Of a DNA stretch of 64,000 nt, positions 54,601-64,000 are shown one piece after another. How positions within the stretch are numbered: the first letter of the stretch is position 1; each line of letters starts with the position of its first letter. The position numbers were made by a program, and so were the translations under genes. Where the stretch lies: assembly GCA_019137255.1 (NCBI GenBank), contig WPDH01000318.1, forward strand, positions 1 to 64,000. Reading direction: 5' to 3'. A model generated the notes under the pieces. It was not told the origin of the DNA, searched no databases, and saw only the letters and a list, made by a program, of their open reading frames with translations. Source of the DNA: Corinectria fuckeliana (taxonomy: Eukaryota; Ascomycota; Sordariomycetes; Hypocreales; Nectriaceae).

Positions 54601-55709
54601 GCTCTAGTCGCTATTTTCATGGTGCAATTCTAAACAGGGAGAGGCTAGGATGAGGCGGAAGCATACGTATCCGGGAGTGAGGCTTCTCAAGCCCTAGAAG
54701 ACTTCAGATCAGGCCGGTTTCGAGACAGCTCTCTATTTTATATTTTCTCAAGCCCGATCATTACTCCTCAGCCATTTTCCATTACCATCGGCTATGCTAT
54801 TTGCGGTGACCTTTTGCTAGCTCGGAGTTTTCAATTTCGCTTGACTAGCACAAGATGGAACAAAACATATCCTTGAAGCGAGATAATTATTCGACTAATT
54901 AGCTATAATCGGGCTCGGGTAGCCACGTGTGGAAAGAAGGCCCTAACTTAGCAGCAAAGTGCAAGTATCCATCCAGATCACAGAGCTGTTATCTTTCACA
55001 GAATTGCAAAGCGGACGAGATGTGGGATTTGATTTCTGCCGTTGATCTCAAGAAAAGGATCAACCCTTCTAGGCCCAATGGCGGAATCTAAGTCGACACT
55101 CATGTTCCCCCTTCCGCCTCATTAGACTTGCTTTTTTAGTATCCACGTGGCGCGGTCTGGAGACGCTCCCAGCATTCTGGGACACATTTGCTTTTTGCAT
55201 CGGTCATGCACCCCACGTTTCTAGGGCAGACTCCCCTGAGCACAAAGCTTCTGCCGTCCAAACTTAGGTCGTTTCGTGTTTTTGACGTGTCGTTCTACGG
55301 TTCTGACGTCCGGTGTCCCCTAGTTTTGGTCTGTTCATCTACTAGCCCTGGACTACACTGAACGATATGGCCCCTGGAAGTTTCCGCCTGGACGGAGAAG
55401 TTACCGAGAGTACCGAACCAGAGTGGCTATCAGCTTTACGAAGCATATATGAAGAGTGGTGGCAGAAGGTCTTATTGCCATTTCTATATTTTCGTGTATA
55501 CGGCATTAAAATACGTCTAGTAGTCCTATTGTCTATTAAGTACATCCCAGTGTGGTATCGTCTCGAGGTCGTTGCCGAAGAATCTATTAGCAAAGTAGAA
55601 AAGCTCGCTCTATGTGTTGATTACGCGTCCGGTCTCCATTAGTTAGTCAAGTTGTAGTCCAGTCACAATGCTCCTCCAGCACCGTTGTCCTGGTGCAGTT
55701 GCTGGTGGA
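51683..55709. other. Gene-poor region of 4 kb
   Basis: The first 500 bp upstream of 51682 should be the promoter of the GPI-anchored protein gene. A + strand frame at 51612-52199 lies antisense to its 5' end and is not called. From about 53000 to 55300 composition is more AT-rich and no gene is visible. A 91-codon + frame at 55367-55642 (starts MAPGSFRLDGE) has no recognised family and may be a gene remnant. Confidence 0.5.
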
Positions 55710-56962
55710 TCATACAGCGTAGTGTTCCCCCTTCAACTGGTGTGTCGAGCTCGACTCGCTAGCCAAGTCCTGCTCGTCGTATCCCGATGAGTTCTGCTTG
55801 ACCACGACGCGAGTGGTTGTCGTCTTTTGAATCCCGCCGAGGTCTCGCTCGGGCAGCTCGATGCCGTCGTCGCCTCCAGCCTGGATGAAAGTCGTGTTTC
55901 CGCCCTTGAACATGGACGCCACATGCTTGCTGCCGCCTTTCTGGCCACGGCTTGAGCTCTTGCCATTGGTGGGCTGCGAGCGGGAACCGGAATAGTCGGG
56001 GTAGCCGGAGGGGTTGCTGGCTTTGACTACCTTGGTGATGAGTTCGGCCATGTTCATCTCGATGTGGACCTTGACGAGGTATGCGAGGGGATGGAACTGG
56101 AGGTAACTAGGAACAAGGTTAGCCGAGGATACAATTACCGCGGTGATTGATCAAGACTTACACAATGTCGTTGGGAAGAGACATCATTGCAATGAGGAGA
56201 ACCTGTAGGTGATTAGCACGGAGGAAGGTCTCCAATAACGGCGAGAACTCACATCCATGGTCATTGAGATACCAATCATGAGAAGGTTGAATCGGAAGAG
56301 CCGGCTGTACTTGGTAAGTCCGTTGGCGATGAGGCGGGTTCGAACGAGGTAGATGAAGTAAAGGTTGAGGCCAGCGTCGACAAGAAGGAAGATGACCTTT
56401 TCAATCCGATCCCAGATGCTGTTGACCTTGATCCAGGTTTCGGTGATCTGCAGACGAGCGGGGACCCAGATGCAGAAGACGCTGACGTTGATGCATAGCA
56501 TAATGCAGAATGCAATGATCTTGAGCTTCTTCGCCTCATATCGGTTTACCATAAGAATGGCGATACGGTTGATGATGATCTGAATGAGGGCCTGAATCTG
56601 GACCGACCAGAGAAGAACTGCAGAAAGTGTGTGAGCAGCTGGGGGAAAAGGTTGCGGCAGGCAAATGGAGTTGGCATACCAATGACAAAGAAGATAGGGA
56701 AGCCAGGCTCGATAAATCCACGGAGATAGGACCACACGAGGGCACTCATGGTGGTACTGCTGACCCATTCCATCCAAAGCAAGATTACATAGGGGTTCAT
56801 CCTGCGGCCTCGCTTCCATGAGTTGATGGTCTGCTGTATTCCCTTGGCCGCGGTGAAGATGCAGATACCCATCGACACGCCCCAGGCGATACTCGCAATG
56901 TTCATGTCATTCTTGTCGGGCTTGACGTGCTTGTAGTGGTCGGGGATGAAGAGGCCGACCAT
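55710..56962 (-). CDS. Fungal polytopic integral membrane protein (six to seven spans)
   Basis: Four exons, 56680-56962, 56253-56617, 56162-56202 and 55710-56106, give about 361 aa; introns are 62, 50 and 55 nt and exon 3 is only 41 nt. Hydrophobic spans begin with IASIAWGVSMGICIFTAAKG and PYVILLWMEW.SSTTMSALVW. They continue through FPIFFVIVLLWSVQIQALIQ, IIAFCIMLCINVSVFCIWV, KVIFLLVDAGLNLYFIYLV and FNLLMIGISMTMDVLLIAMM. The conserved YLQFHPLAYLVK.HIEMNMA follows, then a hydrophilic Ser/Gly/Lys-rich tail. This matches a widespread fungal family of unknown function that looks GPCR-like; receptor function is not shown. The ATG at 56962 was chosen; the upstream frame extends only through non-ATG codons and a CAA/CAG repeat. 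Confidence 0.82.
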
Positions 56963-59900
56963 GTTGGCGGCTGGTGGTTGTTGTTGTTGTTGTTGTTGCT
57001 GTTGCTGTTGTTGAGGTTCTGCGGACCTCGAAGAGAGCGGAAGGGACGAAATGTCGACGAGTTGACGGTTAACAAGACGCACAAAGAGAGGCCGGGGAGT
57101 GCAGCATACATATCCAGAATACCGTGTCAACGCTAGAGCCCAGGACGACGCCGGGAGCTGGAAGTCGTGTATGTGACATGCTACTTACTGTCCGGCCTAC
57201 TGTACATCCTACAGCCCGTCATCTGTAGAGACCCAGAACAGCGCTGGGGTCTGGCTGCAAGCCTGCAAGCCTCCTAGGATCATGGACGCCAAGACTCGGA
57301 TCCGCAACATAGCGGGCCGCGGGCGATCACTAGGGGCTGGCGATCCAGCCGTACAGCATGTGTCTGTGGTAAACCTGCTGCGATGCCAGGCACTTGGGGA
57401 TCTCCTTGGTGAGTACGACGCTGCCCCCGGCCGCCCGTGAGATTCCCCGCGGGGGTCCTTTGCGTTGGCTCATCAAAGCGAAATGGGCAGCATCTCAGCG
57501 ATCCTCTCGACGCCAATGCCCTTCGCCTTACGATGTCCCAGAGCGGCTCCCGTCCAGACGTGGAGCGATCTGTTCTAGCCTCCGCCGGCCCGAGACGGGC
57601 GCGCTCTTGGCTCTCTCTCTCTCTGTGTCTCTCGACAAACCGCCCAGCAAATCAAGACGCGAGCCCTATCGGACGGGAAAGGAGGCCGAGTTATTGTCAA
57701 GCACGTGGCCTAGCAGAAGAGCCGGACCAAGCCTGGCTGGTCTTCGGAGCTAGCAGTTCGAGAGAGACGGACAGGCGGGCGAGAGCCGCAGGAGGTCTCG
57801 TCAGCGAGCGCGAGTCAGTCGCGGTGGACCTGAGCAGAGAGCCCATCTCCGCAGGCCGGATGCGTATGTACTTACGCAGTAGACTATGCGGTTGGCTCTG
57901 GCTTCACTTCGCCGGGGCCATGAATCAATCCTGGACCTTGGTGAGAATTTGCAAGGGCGTTGGGGACGATACGATGCGATTCTTCCAGGGGGGAACCGCT
58001 GTGTAGAGGTCAAAGACGGGGAGGATCCTCCTGGACGGGTGCATGCATTGATTGCGTCGTGCGCTGTTGCGGAGAAGCCTGCTCTCCAGCCTGCCCTCCA
58101 GCCTGCCCTTGCGATTTGCGCGCGACATGTCACATCCTTCCTCACCTTGCCATCACAGATCACAAAAAGCTCTGCCCCTCCTCCAGACCAGAAGACGGGG
58201 ACGGCGGGATCTCTACTAGGGGCCTTCACTTGCTGCTGCATGCGCTACGCCTCAAGCCGCAAGCCCTAATCAAGCCCCAACCAAGCCTCCAGCTGCTCCC
58301 CTAGACGAAACCCGCAAGGGTCTGGTGCGGAGCCGAGTTCTGGTCTGACTGGCGAAGCAACGCCACCACGTGGATGACGAGATCCAACAACAAAGGGCCC
58401 TTCAGAGAACCTTCAAGCCACTCAACCACTGAGGAACCGCCGACACGTGTGGCGCTGATCTCTAACGGAAATCAGCAAAGTGTAGCGGATTAGTGTCAGC
58501 CAGAAACGTGCGAGCCGCAAGCTTGTTGTAGCCGCAGAACCCGTGTCTGAGCGGCTCGGCGGCCATCCGAAGGCGTCGTTCTCCCGTTCGCGCCTAAGAT
58601 TGAGCAAACGGGGGCTTATCGTAGTTTATGCCCTGCTTTGGAATAACGTCCGCTGTGAAGAGGCTCTTCAACGGGCGGCTTGGCATACCCTCTTCGTTGT
58701 CGATCCAGGCAAGGTACGCCGCCAGCAAACACGACACTCCGTCTCAGCGCCAACTGTGAAACCCGTCGGTCGGTTCCGGGTCCTGAAGCTCTCTGTCTTC
58801 TTGCTCCATAACTAATCGGCTTAGTTTCGACTCGTCAGCAAGACAAGCCATGTCCCTGTGCCTGAAAGCACGCTCCATAATGCCCGAGCGGTGATAAACA
58901 CAGACCAAGCACTACGCGGACCGGTACAGCGTCAGCACATCGACTACTGCACGCATACGTCCTCAAGCACCGCATGCCGAGCGTCGTCTTCATGCCCTTA
59001 CCCAAGACTACCTACTAAGAAGCGATAACCGCTGCACCGACGACGCCTCATCCCGCGGGGCCACGAGCCTCAACTTCTCCGACCCTCAGCTGCGGCCTCG
59101 AACCCTTCATCGGTCCTCCCTCCCCATCCACTCGGCATTGGTTAGTGTCTGCAAGCATAGCCCAGGAAGAATCCTGCGTGTGGGGAGTGAGTGGGTGAGA
59201 TCAGAAAGTCGGGGCGTCTGCATGCCATGCTATGGTGGTGTGATTATGGCTGCAAGGAGAACGGAGATTCACCGTTGGTCGATCGCCGCAAAGGCAAGCC
59301 CTGGCCGGCCCATGTCCTCCTTGTCGCATACGAAAATGGAGTCCCTGATTCCTGTTTCCTGTTCCCCGGCTTTTGACTTTGGACGGCGCTGATTCTGTGA
59401 CGCGGTATCCCAGCGCCTGGCCGGAAGGCCGTTGGGTTCGGTCGTCATCCGATATCTCATGTGCCATAATAGCCTGTACCACCTGACAAGCGCAGGATTT
59501 TCTGAAGCTATCCTCTGCGTAGAAAACTCTCTCTCGAAGTCCTGCTGGGAAAATTGATATCGGATTCCCCGATTCCATGCGTGGAGCTCATGGAGAATGA
59601 ATCCTGTTTTCATCTTCCCACTGCGCACCAGAGACTTGCAGATAAGCACACTTACAAATATACGGATAGAGCCCTGGTAAAATCTCTAGATCATGTCTTG
59701 CTTATAAAGTCAGCGTTTCAAATGGAAAACACGAACATGTTCACGTCGGAGGCCCTTGGCTTAGACCTTTACAAGCGTCGTCAAGTTGAGTAAACAAACA
59801 TAAGTATTAGTTGCTACGACTTCTAGTTTCCTTCAAAAACAAAATCGCTCAATACTCCGAGTCCCATCCCTTCTATATCCTACGCTTTTAGTTCCTTTCC

Positions 59901-60140
59901 GTTATTTTTCCCTTGAAAGAAACCTGCTCGCCAATATTTCCCAGCGCCCAGCAACCCGCCATACATCTACCTGAGAGGGGCGCTTAACTATACAACACAC
60001 CCTTTTCTAAGACTCTAAATGCCTCCGCTACGTACCCCAGCTGACATAGCAATATACCTATCTAAAAAATATCTTCGTCGCCGTACCCATACCCTTGGAT
60101 GTGCTGCTTGACCACATAGCTCAAATAATCGGGTTCTGCT
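56963..60140. other. Gene-poor region of 3.2 kb
   Basis: The start holds the leader and promoter of the polytopic membrane protein. Overlapping frames on both strands between 57280 and 58300 (up to 189 codons) show no family and are taken as composition effects. Nothing else is recognised. Confidence 0.5.
56978..57013 (-). repeat. CAA/CAG trinucleotide repeat in the 5' leader
   Basis: Twelve CAA/CAG triplets (TTG/CTG on +) end about 15 nt before the ATG at 56962 of the membrane-protein gene. No in-frame ATG precedes them, so they are probably untranslated. Confidence 0.85.
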
Positions 60141-61767
60141 TCATGTTAGACTCAAAGACTTCCAACCAGGACGAAAACTGTACGTACTGCTCCTTCCCAC
60201 GTAGTGACCCACGCCCTTAAACTCCATGAGCGTCAGGTTGTCCACCGTCTTGTAGGCACCAGCCGTGATGGCCTCATATGGGGCATCCTCATCCTTGTCG
60301 CCGTCACGCTCGCGGGGTATCGATAGCGTCTTCCATTTGGCCGACGTGAAATTCTTCTGGCCGTCCCACTCGATGCCCTCCGCAATTCTGCGCAGGCCGA
60401 TGCTGTTGGCGACGAGACCTAAGGCATAAGTTAGCAAGTTATTCGAAATAAATTAGGCCTGAGGGGACATACCGGCATCACCGCCCAGGATCACAGTCCG
60501 GAGGCCGGCCTTCACAATCGTCTCGAGGTTGGGGAGAGACGACCGGATCACTAGATCAGGTTAGCAATTATGAGAGCAGGGGAACTAGCTGTTACATACC
60601 ATCCTGGCTGTCCCAGAACTTGTTGTAGACCTGCAGGTTGAAGGGCTCGTAGGAGATCTTGCCCTTGTTGATCTTGCCACCCGTGATGCCCATCTTCTTC
60701 TGGACGCTGCTCTTGTTCAGCCACTGGGCCTCTGAGCTTTTATGGAGCACATAGAGGTCATTCCTGAACGAGTACGCCTCACGCGGCATGCGCAGATCGT
60801 ACTGGTCAACGTAGTGGTCCGCCCTGCCGCCGCTGGTGAGGTTCTTCCAGAGCTCTCTGGCCTCCTGAACTTCCTCCTTGCAGTCCTTGTAGATGTTCTT
60901 TCCGCACTCGTTCCAGCGCTTCTCGTAGTTCTTGGTGAACTCCTTGGTAAGGTTGGCGCGTTCCTCGTTGGTGATGGCTACCTTGTAGAGGTTGGTGTTG
61001 GAGTATTCGATGGCGGCCTTGTGCTGCAGCGTGAGGTCCAGGCGCGGGCTGTCCAGACCGAAGCTGGTGAGCCAGATCCTGTTGTACCGGCCGGGACACT
61101 TCTTCTTCTTGTCGCACTCCTCGTTCTTCTTGATGATGTTGACTGCGAGTGAGGTCGCAAGGCGGGCACCATAGTCGACGCCCCAGATACCGATGTCCTT
61201 GCGGCGGTAGGAAGGAAACGTGAACACGAACTTCTGGAGAAACTCGGCCAGGTACTCGGTGGCCGCCTCGGTGGAGTCGATGTACGACTTTCCCTTGCTG
61301 AAGCCGACGTCGACAGGCGAGTCCACGTAGAGAACGTCGGCCCGGTCGTTCAAGCTGAACCTGTTCTTGGTCGGGCTACCCTTGCCCTTCTTGATCTTGC
61401 AGGGGCCAGAACCATCGAGCATGTGGTAGGAAGCGGCCATGCCAGGGCCGCCTCCAAGATAAATGATGAGGCTGGGGTTAATCGTGGTCTTCCGAGCCTC
61501 GAAGAAATGGAACCACATCTTGGCCTTCTCGTCTAAATCATTAGGTTAGCCTTGGCCTTGAGGACTCGAGAGTAAGGTTAGGGTCCAAAATTGGAGGGAC
61601 TCACTTTTTTCGCCGACCTTGATGAAGCCCACGTGGTTGGGCACGTTCTTCGTCTTTTCGCAAAGCCGGGAGTCGTTGACGTACTGCCCGTACTTGGTCT
61701 CGACGAGCTTTACGGCCGAGGTGCAGATTGCAACCAGGGCGAGGACTGGGAGGACTAACGGACGCAT
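60141..61767 (-). CDS. S10 serine carboxypeptidase-like protein, probable pseudoenzyme
   Basis: Four exons, 61605-61767, 60600-61532, 60473-60550 and 60141-60418, encode about 483 aa; introns are 72, 49 and 54 nt, all phase 1. The signal peptide is MRPLVLPVLALVAICTSAV. The S10 fold is shown by WFHFFEAR, IIYLGGGPGMAAS..MLDGSGPCKI (for NGGPGCSS...GPC), VLYVDSPVDVGFS (for DQPVGVGFSY), IGIWGVDYGARL (for I.GESYAG), VIRSSLPNLE..VKAGLRTVILGGDAG and FKGVGHYV (for GHMV). The nucleophile Ser of GESYxG is Asp (about residue 174) and the oxyanion-region Cys-Ser is Met-Ala. The GDxD motif with the catalytic Asp region is GDAG; the His is kept. It is therefore unlikely to be a peptidase. The last 20 residues may be out of frame (see findings). 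The start is the first ATG. Confidence 0.8.
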
Positions 61768-63106
61768 GACGACGATTGGGGAGGACGGAGGACGGAGGAC
61801 GGAGGACAGAGGACGGAGGACGAGAAACGGGAAACGGGACACGGGTGATAGAGGACGCAGGATAGGTCCTAAGTGCTAAGCTATTAAAGGGTCAAAGTCA
61901 GCTATTGAGGATTAGGTAGTGAAAGTTGGATATGGAGGGTAAGGTGTTGGATCAAAATGTTGGGACAGCGTGAGGATGGCGAGTGATGTGAGATGTAGAG
62001 AAAAATGGGTTGAAGAAGAGAGAGGCTAGTAGCACTATATGTATTGTTCTATTGTAGCTTTCTCCGAAATGCTCCGGTGATGGATGACCTTGATGTTGCG
62101 TATAACCTGGATGGTTGAGGTATGACCACCTAAACGGATTGGCCTTCTAACATACTGGAAGAAACAGACTCTGCACTCTCCACTCCTGGCAGGGCAAACT
62201 GTGAGATTGTTAAAACGAACCTTTGGCTAGCCATACTAGAAGAGTGCATGCTGACGGAGCAACCGCTTCGACAGCCCATTTCTGTCTGTTCCGTGGCCTA
62301 GAATGGAGGCTCGTTTACGCTTCGAGGAAGGTATGCAGACCTCAATGGATGATATCAATGCGATGCAAATTGGCCAAGTCATTAAAATATAGTTATTGTG
62401 TTTTATGGTACTGGGCATAGTACCTTGTCGTGGGTTTTTGTGTGCTACGTACTGCGTTGCTTTTCACCATCTAAAAAGATATTGAGTAAGGCCTATTTAG
62501 CCTCCCCCCCCCAAAAAAAAAGAACAGCAACGATGCTGTTAGGAAGTAATACTAATCACGTATATGCAAACCCCGTTTCCAGGAGGAGTCTTTTAGATAG
62601 AGAGATCCCCACAGGTTCTAGATATCGATGGAAAAGAGCAAACCCCGACGCAGCAAAGTTACCAAGTGCTGTCATGGTCTTAGGCGGCATGTGTGGTAAG
62701 AATACTGCACGTATCTAAGGAGACACCGACAATTTATAGAGATACTGACACATCCGTCCGTGTGCCATCTTTATCCATACTGGAGGCCGGAGGCAGACGC
62801 GAGGAGCCGGCAGAGGTAGGCGGGTCATCGGGAGTCGGGAGTCTTGGCATTTGCGGAGATATTAGTGCTAACCCGGAATCAGCTTTAGATAGAGACAGCC
62901 CCGAGCTATAGTCTAGATACTTGTAGCCCCGTCCGGCAATTACATCATCTCGTCGTCTTCACAAGTGGCTTTCCTGTGGAATCATCGATTCGACGCTTTA
63001 CTAAGTCTGCTTGCCCTCGCTTCCGCTCTTGGTGTGTCTAGCCCATGGCAATGAGAACCTCAGTGAGAGTGTCGGGCATCCTCCAAGGCACAGCACGGCG
63101 CTCAAC
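61768..63106. other. Intergenic region between divergent genes
   Basis: This holds the promoter of the S10-like gene, with a GGAGGAC repeat, then roughly 1 kb of sequence without recognised genes. A C-run followed by an A-run lies at about 62505-62522. Confidence 0.5.
61779..61824. repeat. GGAGGAC heptanucleotide repeat
   Basis: About six tandem GGAGGAC units, one with an AGAGGAC variant, start about 12 bp upstream of the S10-like start codon, inside its likely leader or promoter. Confidence 0.85.
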
Positions 63107-64000
63107 ATGTTGGTCTCTCTCGTCATTCTCGTCATGTCGTGGATTCCGTCGCTAAACAGGGAATCAGATCTTCGAGTCGCCACCTCTCAACTAATGACGC
63201 CGGCCGTTTCGAACCCTCCGTTTGTGTCTGTATCAAGATCACGACTGTCAGATTTCGCGTCCTTTGCTGCGGCGACAGCACCGGCCCGTGACAGCGTGGC
63301 TTCCCAAGGACAGAAGAAAGACCCGAGTGTTCTTGCGCAACATCTCACTCCAGCGTTTTTTCGAGACCTGCGGGAGTTCTGGTTTGAGCACCTGGAGCAT
63401 GATGATGACTTTGTCATGCCCAAGCAGGCCCATGCCCGCCGGTGGTTCATGGGCGGCAAGGAACTCGACGACATATGCGTGCAAGTCTTCCCTGGCTGCC
63501 CAGGTATAGAAGTAAAGGGGGATTGCTCACGTATCCATGTCTAGTGAACGATTCGCGCCAGCCCTCGAGGCAATACGAGACTCTGGTGCAACCACGGGCG
63601 AAGACATCCTGAGCATCGCCCAGCCGCGCGGGCCCCTTGACTGGCTGAGCGTCGTGCTCCTCCTGGACCAGATCCCACGCAACTGCTACCGCGGCGCGGA
63701 GTCGCACGTCGTCTTCGCCTTCTTCGACCCGATGGCGCAGCAAGTGGCCCTCGCCGCGCTGCAGCAGGGCATGCCGGAGCAGACCCCCGAGACGCGGTGG
63801 CGCTTCGCGTACCGCAGCTGGTTCTACATGCCGCTGATGCACTCGGAGTCGGCGGCGCGGCACGAAAAGTGCGTCGAGGGGTTCGCGCTGCTCGCCGACG
63901 ACGTCGAGAGCCTAGCGGAGGGGCCGAGTGCTCCGGACGCGGGCGAGCTCGAGAGGAGGGCGAGGGAAGTCGTGCGGCGGGACGCGGAGGCGGCCAAGGG
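63107..64000 (+). CDS. DUF924-family protein, 3' end cut by the window
   Basis: Exon 1 runs from an ATG to 63480 and exon 2 from 63545 beyond the window end. Landmarks are LREFWFEHLEHDDDFVMP, ARRWFMGGKELDDICVERFAPALEAI, GPLDWLSVVLLLDQIPRNCYRG, AFFDPMAQQVALAALQQGM, RWRFAYRSWFYMPLMHSE and KCVEGFALLADDV. LDQIPRN.YRG is the family signature; the function is unknown. The 64-nt intron 63481-63544 has a GCAAGT donor and CTAG acceptor (GC-AG type). Removing it joins ICV to ERFAPALEAI as in the family, while the unspliced frame ends at 63542-63544. The start is uncertain: ATGs at 63107, 63134 and 63194 are all in frame, and the Ser/Ala/Arg-rich N-terminus could be a mitochondrial presequence. Confidence 0.78.

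Noticed and set aside
56963..57130. N-terminal extension with polyglutamine for the membrane protein
   Set aside because: The frame is open, but there is no ATG upstream of the repeat; the ATG at 56962 is the natural start.
57437..58006. 189-codon + strand frame and overlapping frames
   Set aside because: No family; several equally long overlapping frames on both strands imply composition bias.

Overview
This window is genomic DNA of a filamentous ascomycete (Pezizomycotina, most likely Sordariomycetes; I do not claim a genus). The genes have short introns (49-88 nt) with fungal signals: GTRNGT donors, CTAAC/CTGAC branch sites and short branch-to-AG distances. Several products belong to families typical of moulds: ERG24, Ap4A phosphorylase, a BGL1-clade GH3 beta-glucosidase, a GPI-anchored cell-wall protein and a six- to seven-span fungal membrane protein. 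The first 4.9 kb are an extreme AT-rich, stop-laden block, as left by repeat-induced point mutation (RIP), ending in a C-run and telomere-like short repeats.

Layout: 1-4.9 kb, RIP-type AT-rich repeat block. 5.7-6.8 kb, SCS3/FIT2-type lipid-droplet protein (+) with a GC-AG intron. 7.4-9.3 kb, decayed minus-strand MFS transporter and SDR genes, the former broken by a 158-bp inverted-repeat element. 9.3-18.7 kb, gene desert with two GA-rich degenerate minisatellites and a diverged duplication. 18.8-19.9 kb, Ap4A phosphorylase (+). 20.2-21.9 kb, five-exon Myb/SANT-like regulator (-). 22-27.2 kb, gene-poor. 27.2-31.0 kb, divergent ATG27-type receptor (-) and ERG24 sterol reductase (+). 33.5-36.7 kb, secreted GH3 beta-glucosidase (+). 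40.2-42.0 kb, an unrecognised protein with about 14 tandem C/C/CxxH modules, a charged coiled coil and an AT-hook-like motif (+). 43.2-46.5 kb, three small or uncharacterised genes. 47.0-48.6 kb, CofD/UPF0052 protein (-). 49.4-50.6 kb, MDR oxidoreductase (+). 51.0-51.7 kb, GPI-anchored Cys-rich protein (-). 51.7-55.7 kb, gene-poor. 55.7-57.0 kb, polytopic membrane protein (-). 60.1-61.8 kb, S10 carboxypeptidase-like probable pseudoenzyme (-). 63.1 kb to the end, DUF924-family gene (+), cut by the window edge.

The genes look like independent housekeeping and accessory functions rather than one pathway. Shared themes are lipid and membrane biology (SCS3, ERG24, ATG27) and the secretory pathway or cell surface (ATG27, GH3, GPI protein, S10-like). 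The strongest candidate for something undescribed is the C/C/CxxH module protein at 40.2-42.0 kb: four of its introns interrupt the same codon, that of the module-ending histidine, after the first base, so exon borders mark module borders. Exon structures were built by eye from splice signals, reading frame and remembered family conservation; no searches were run.
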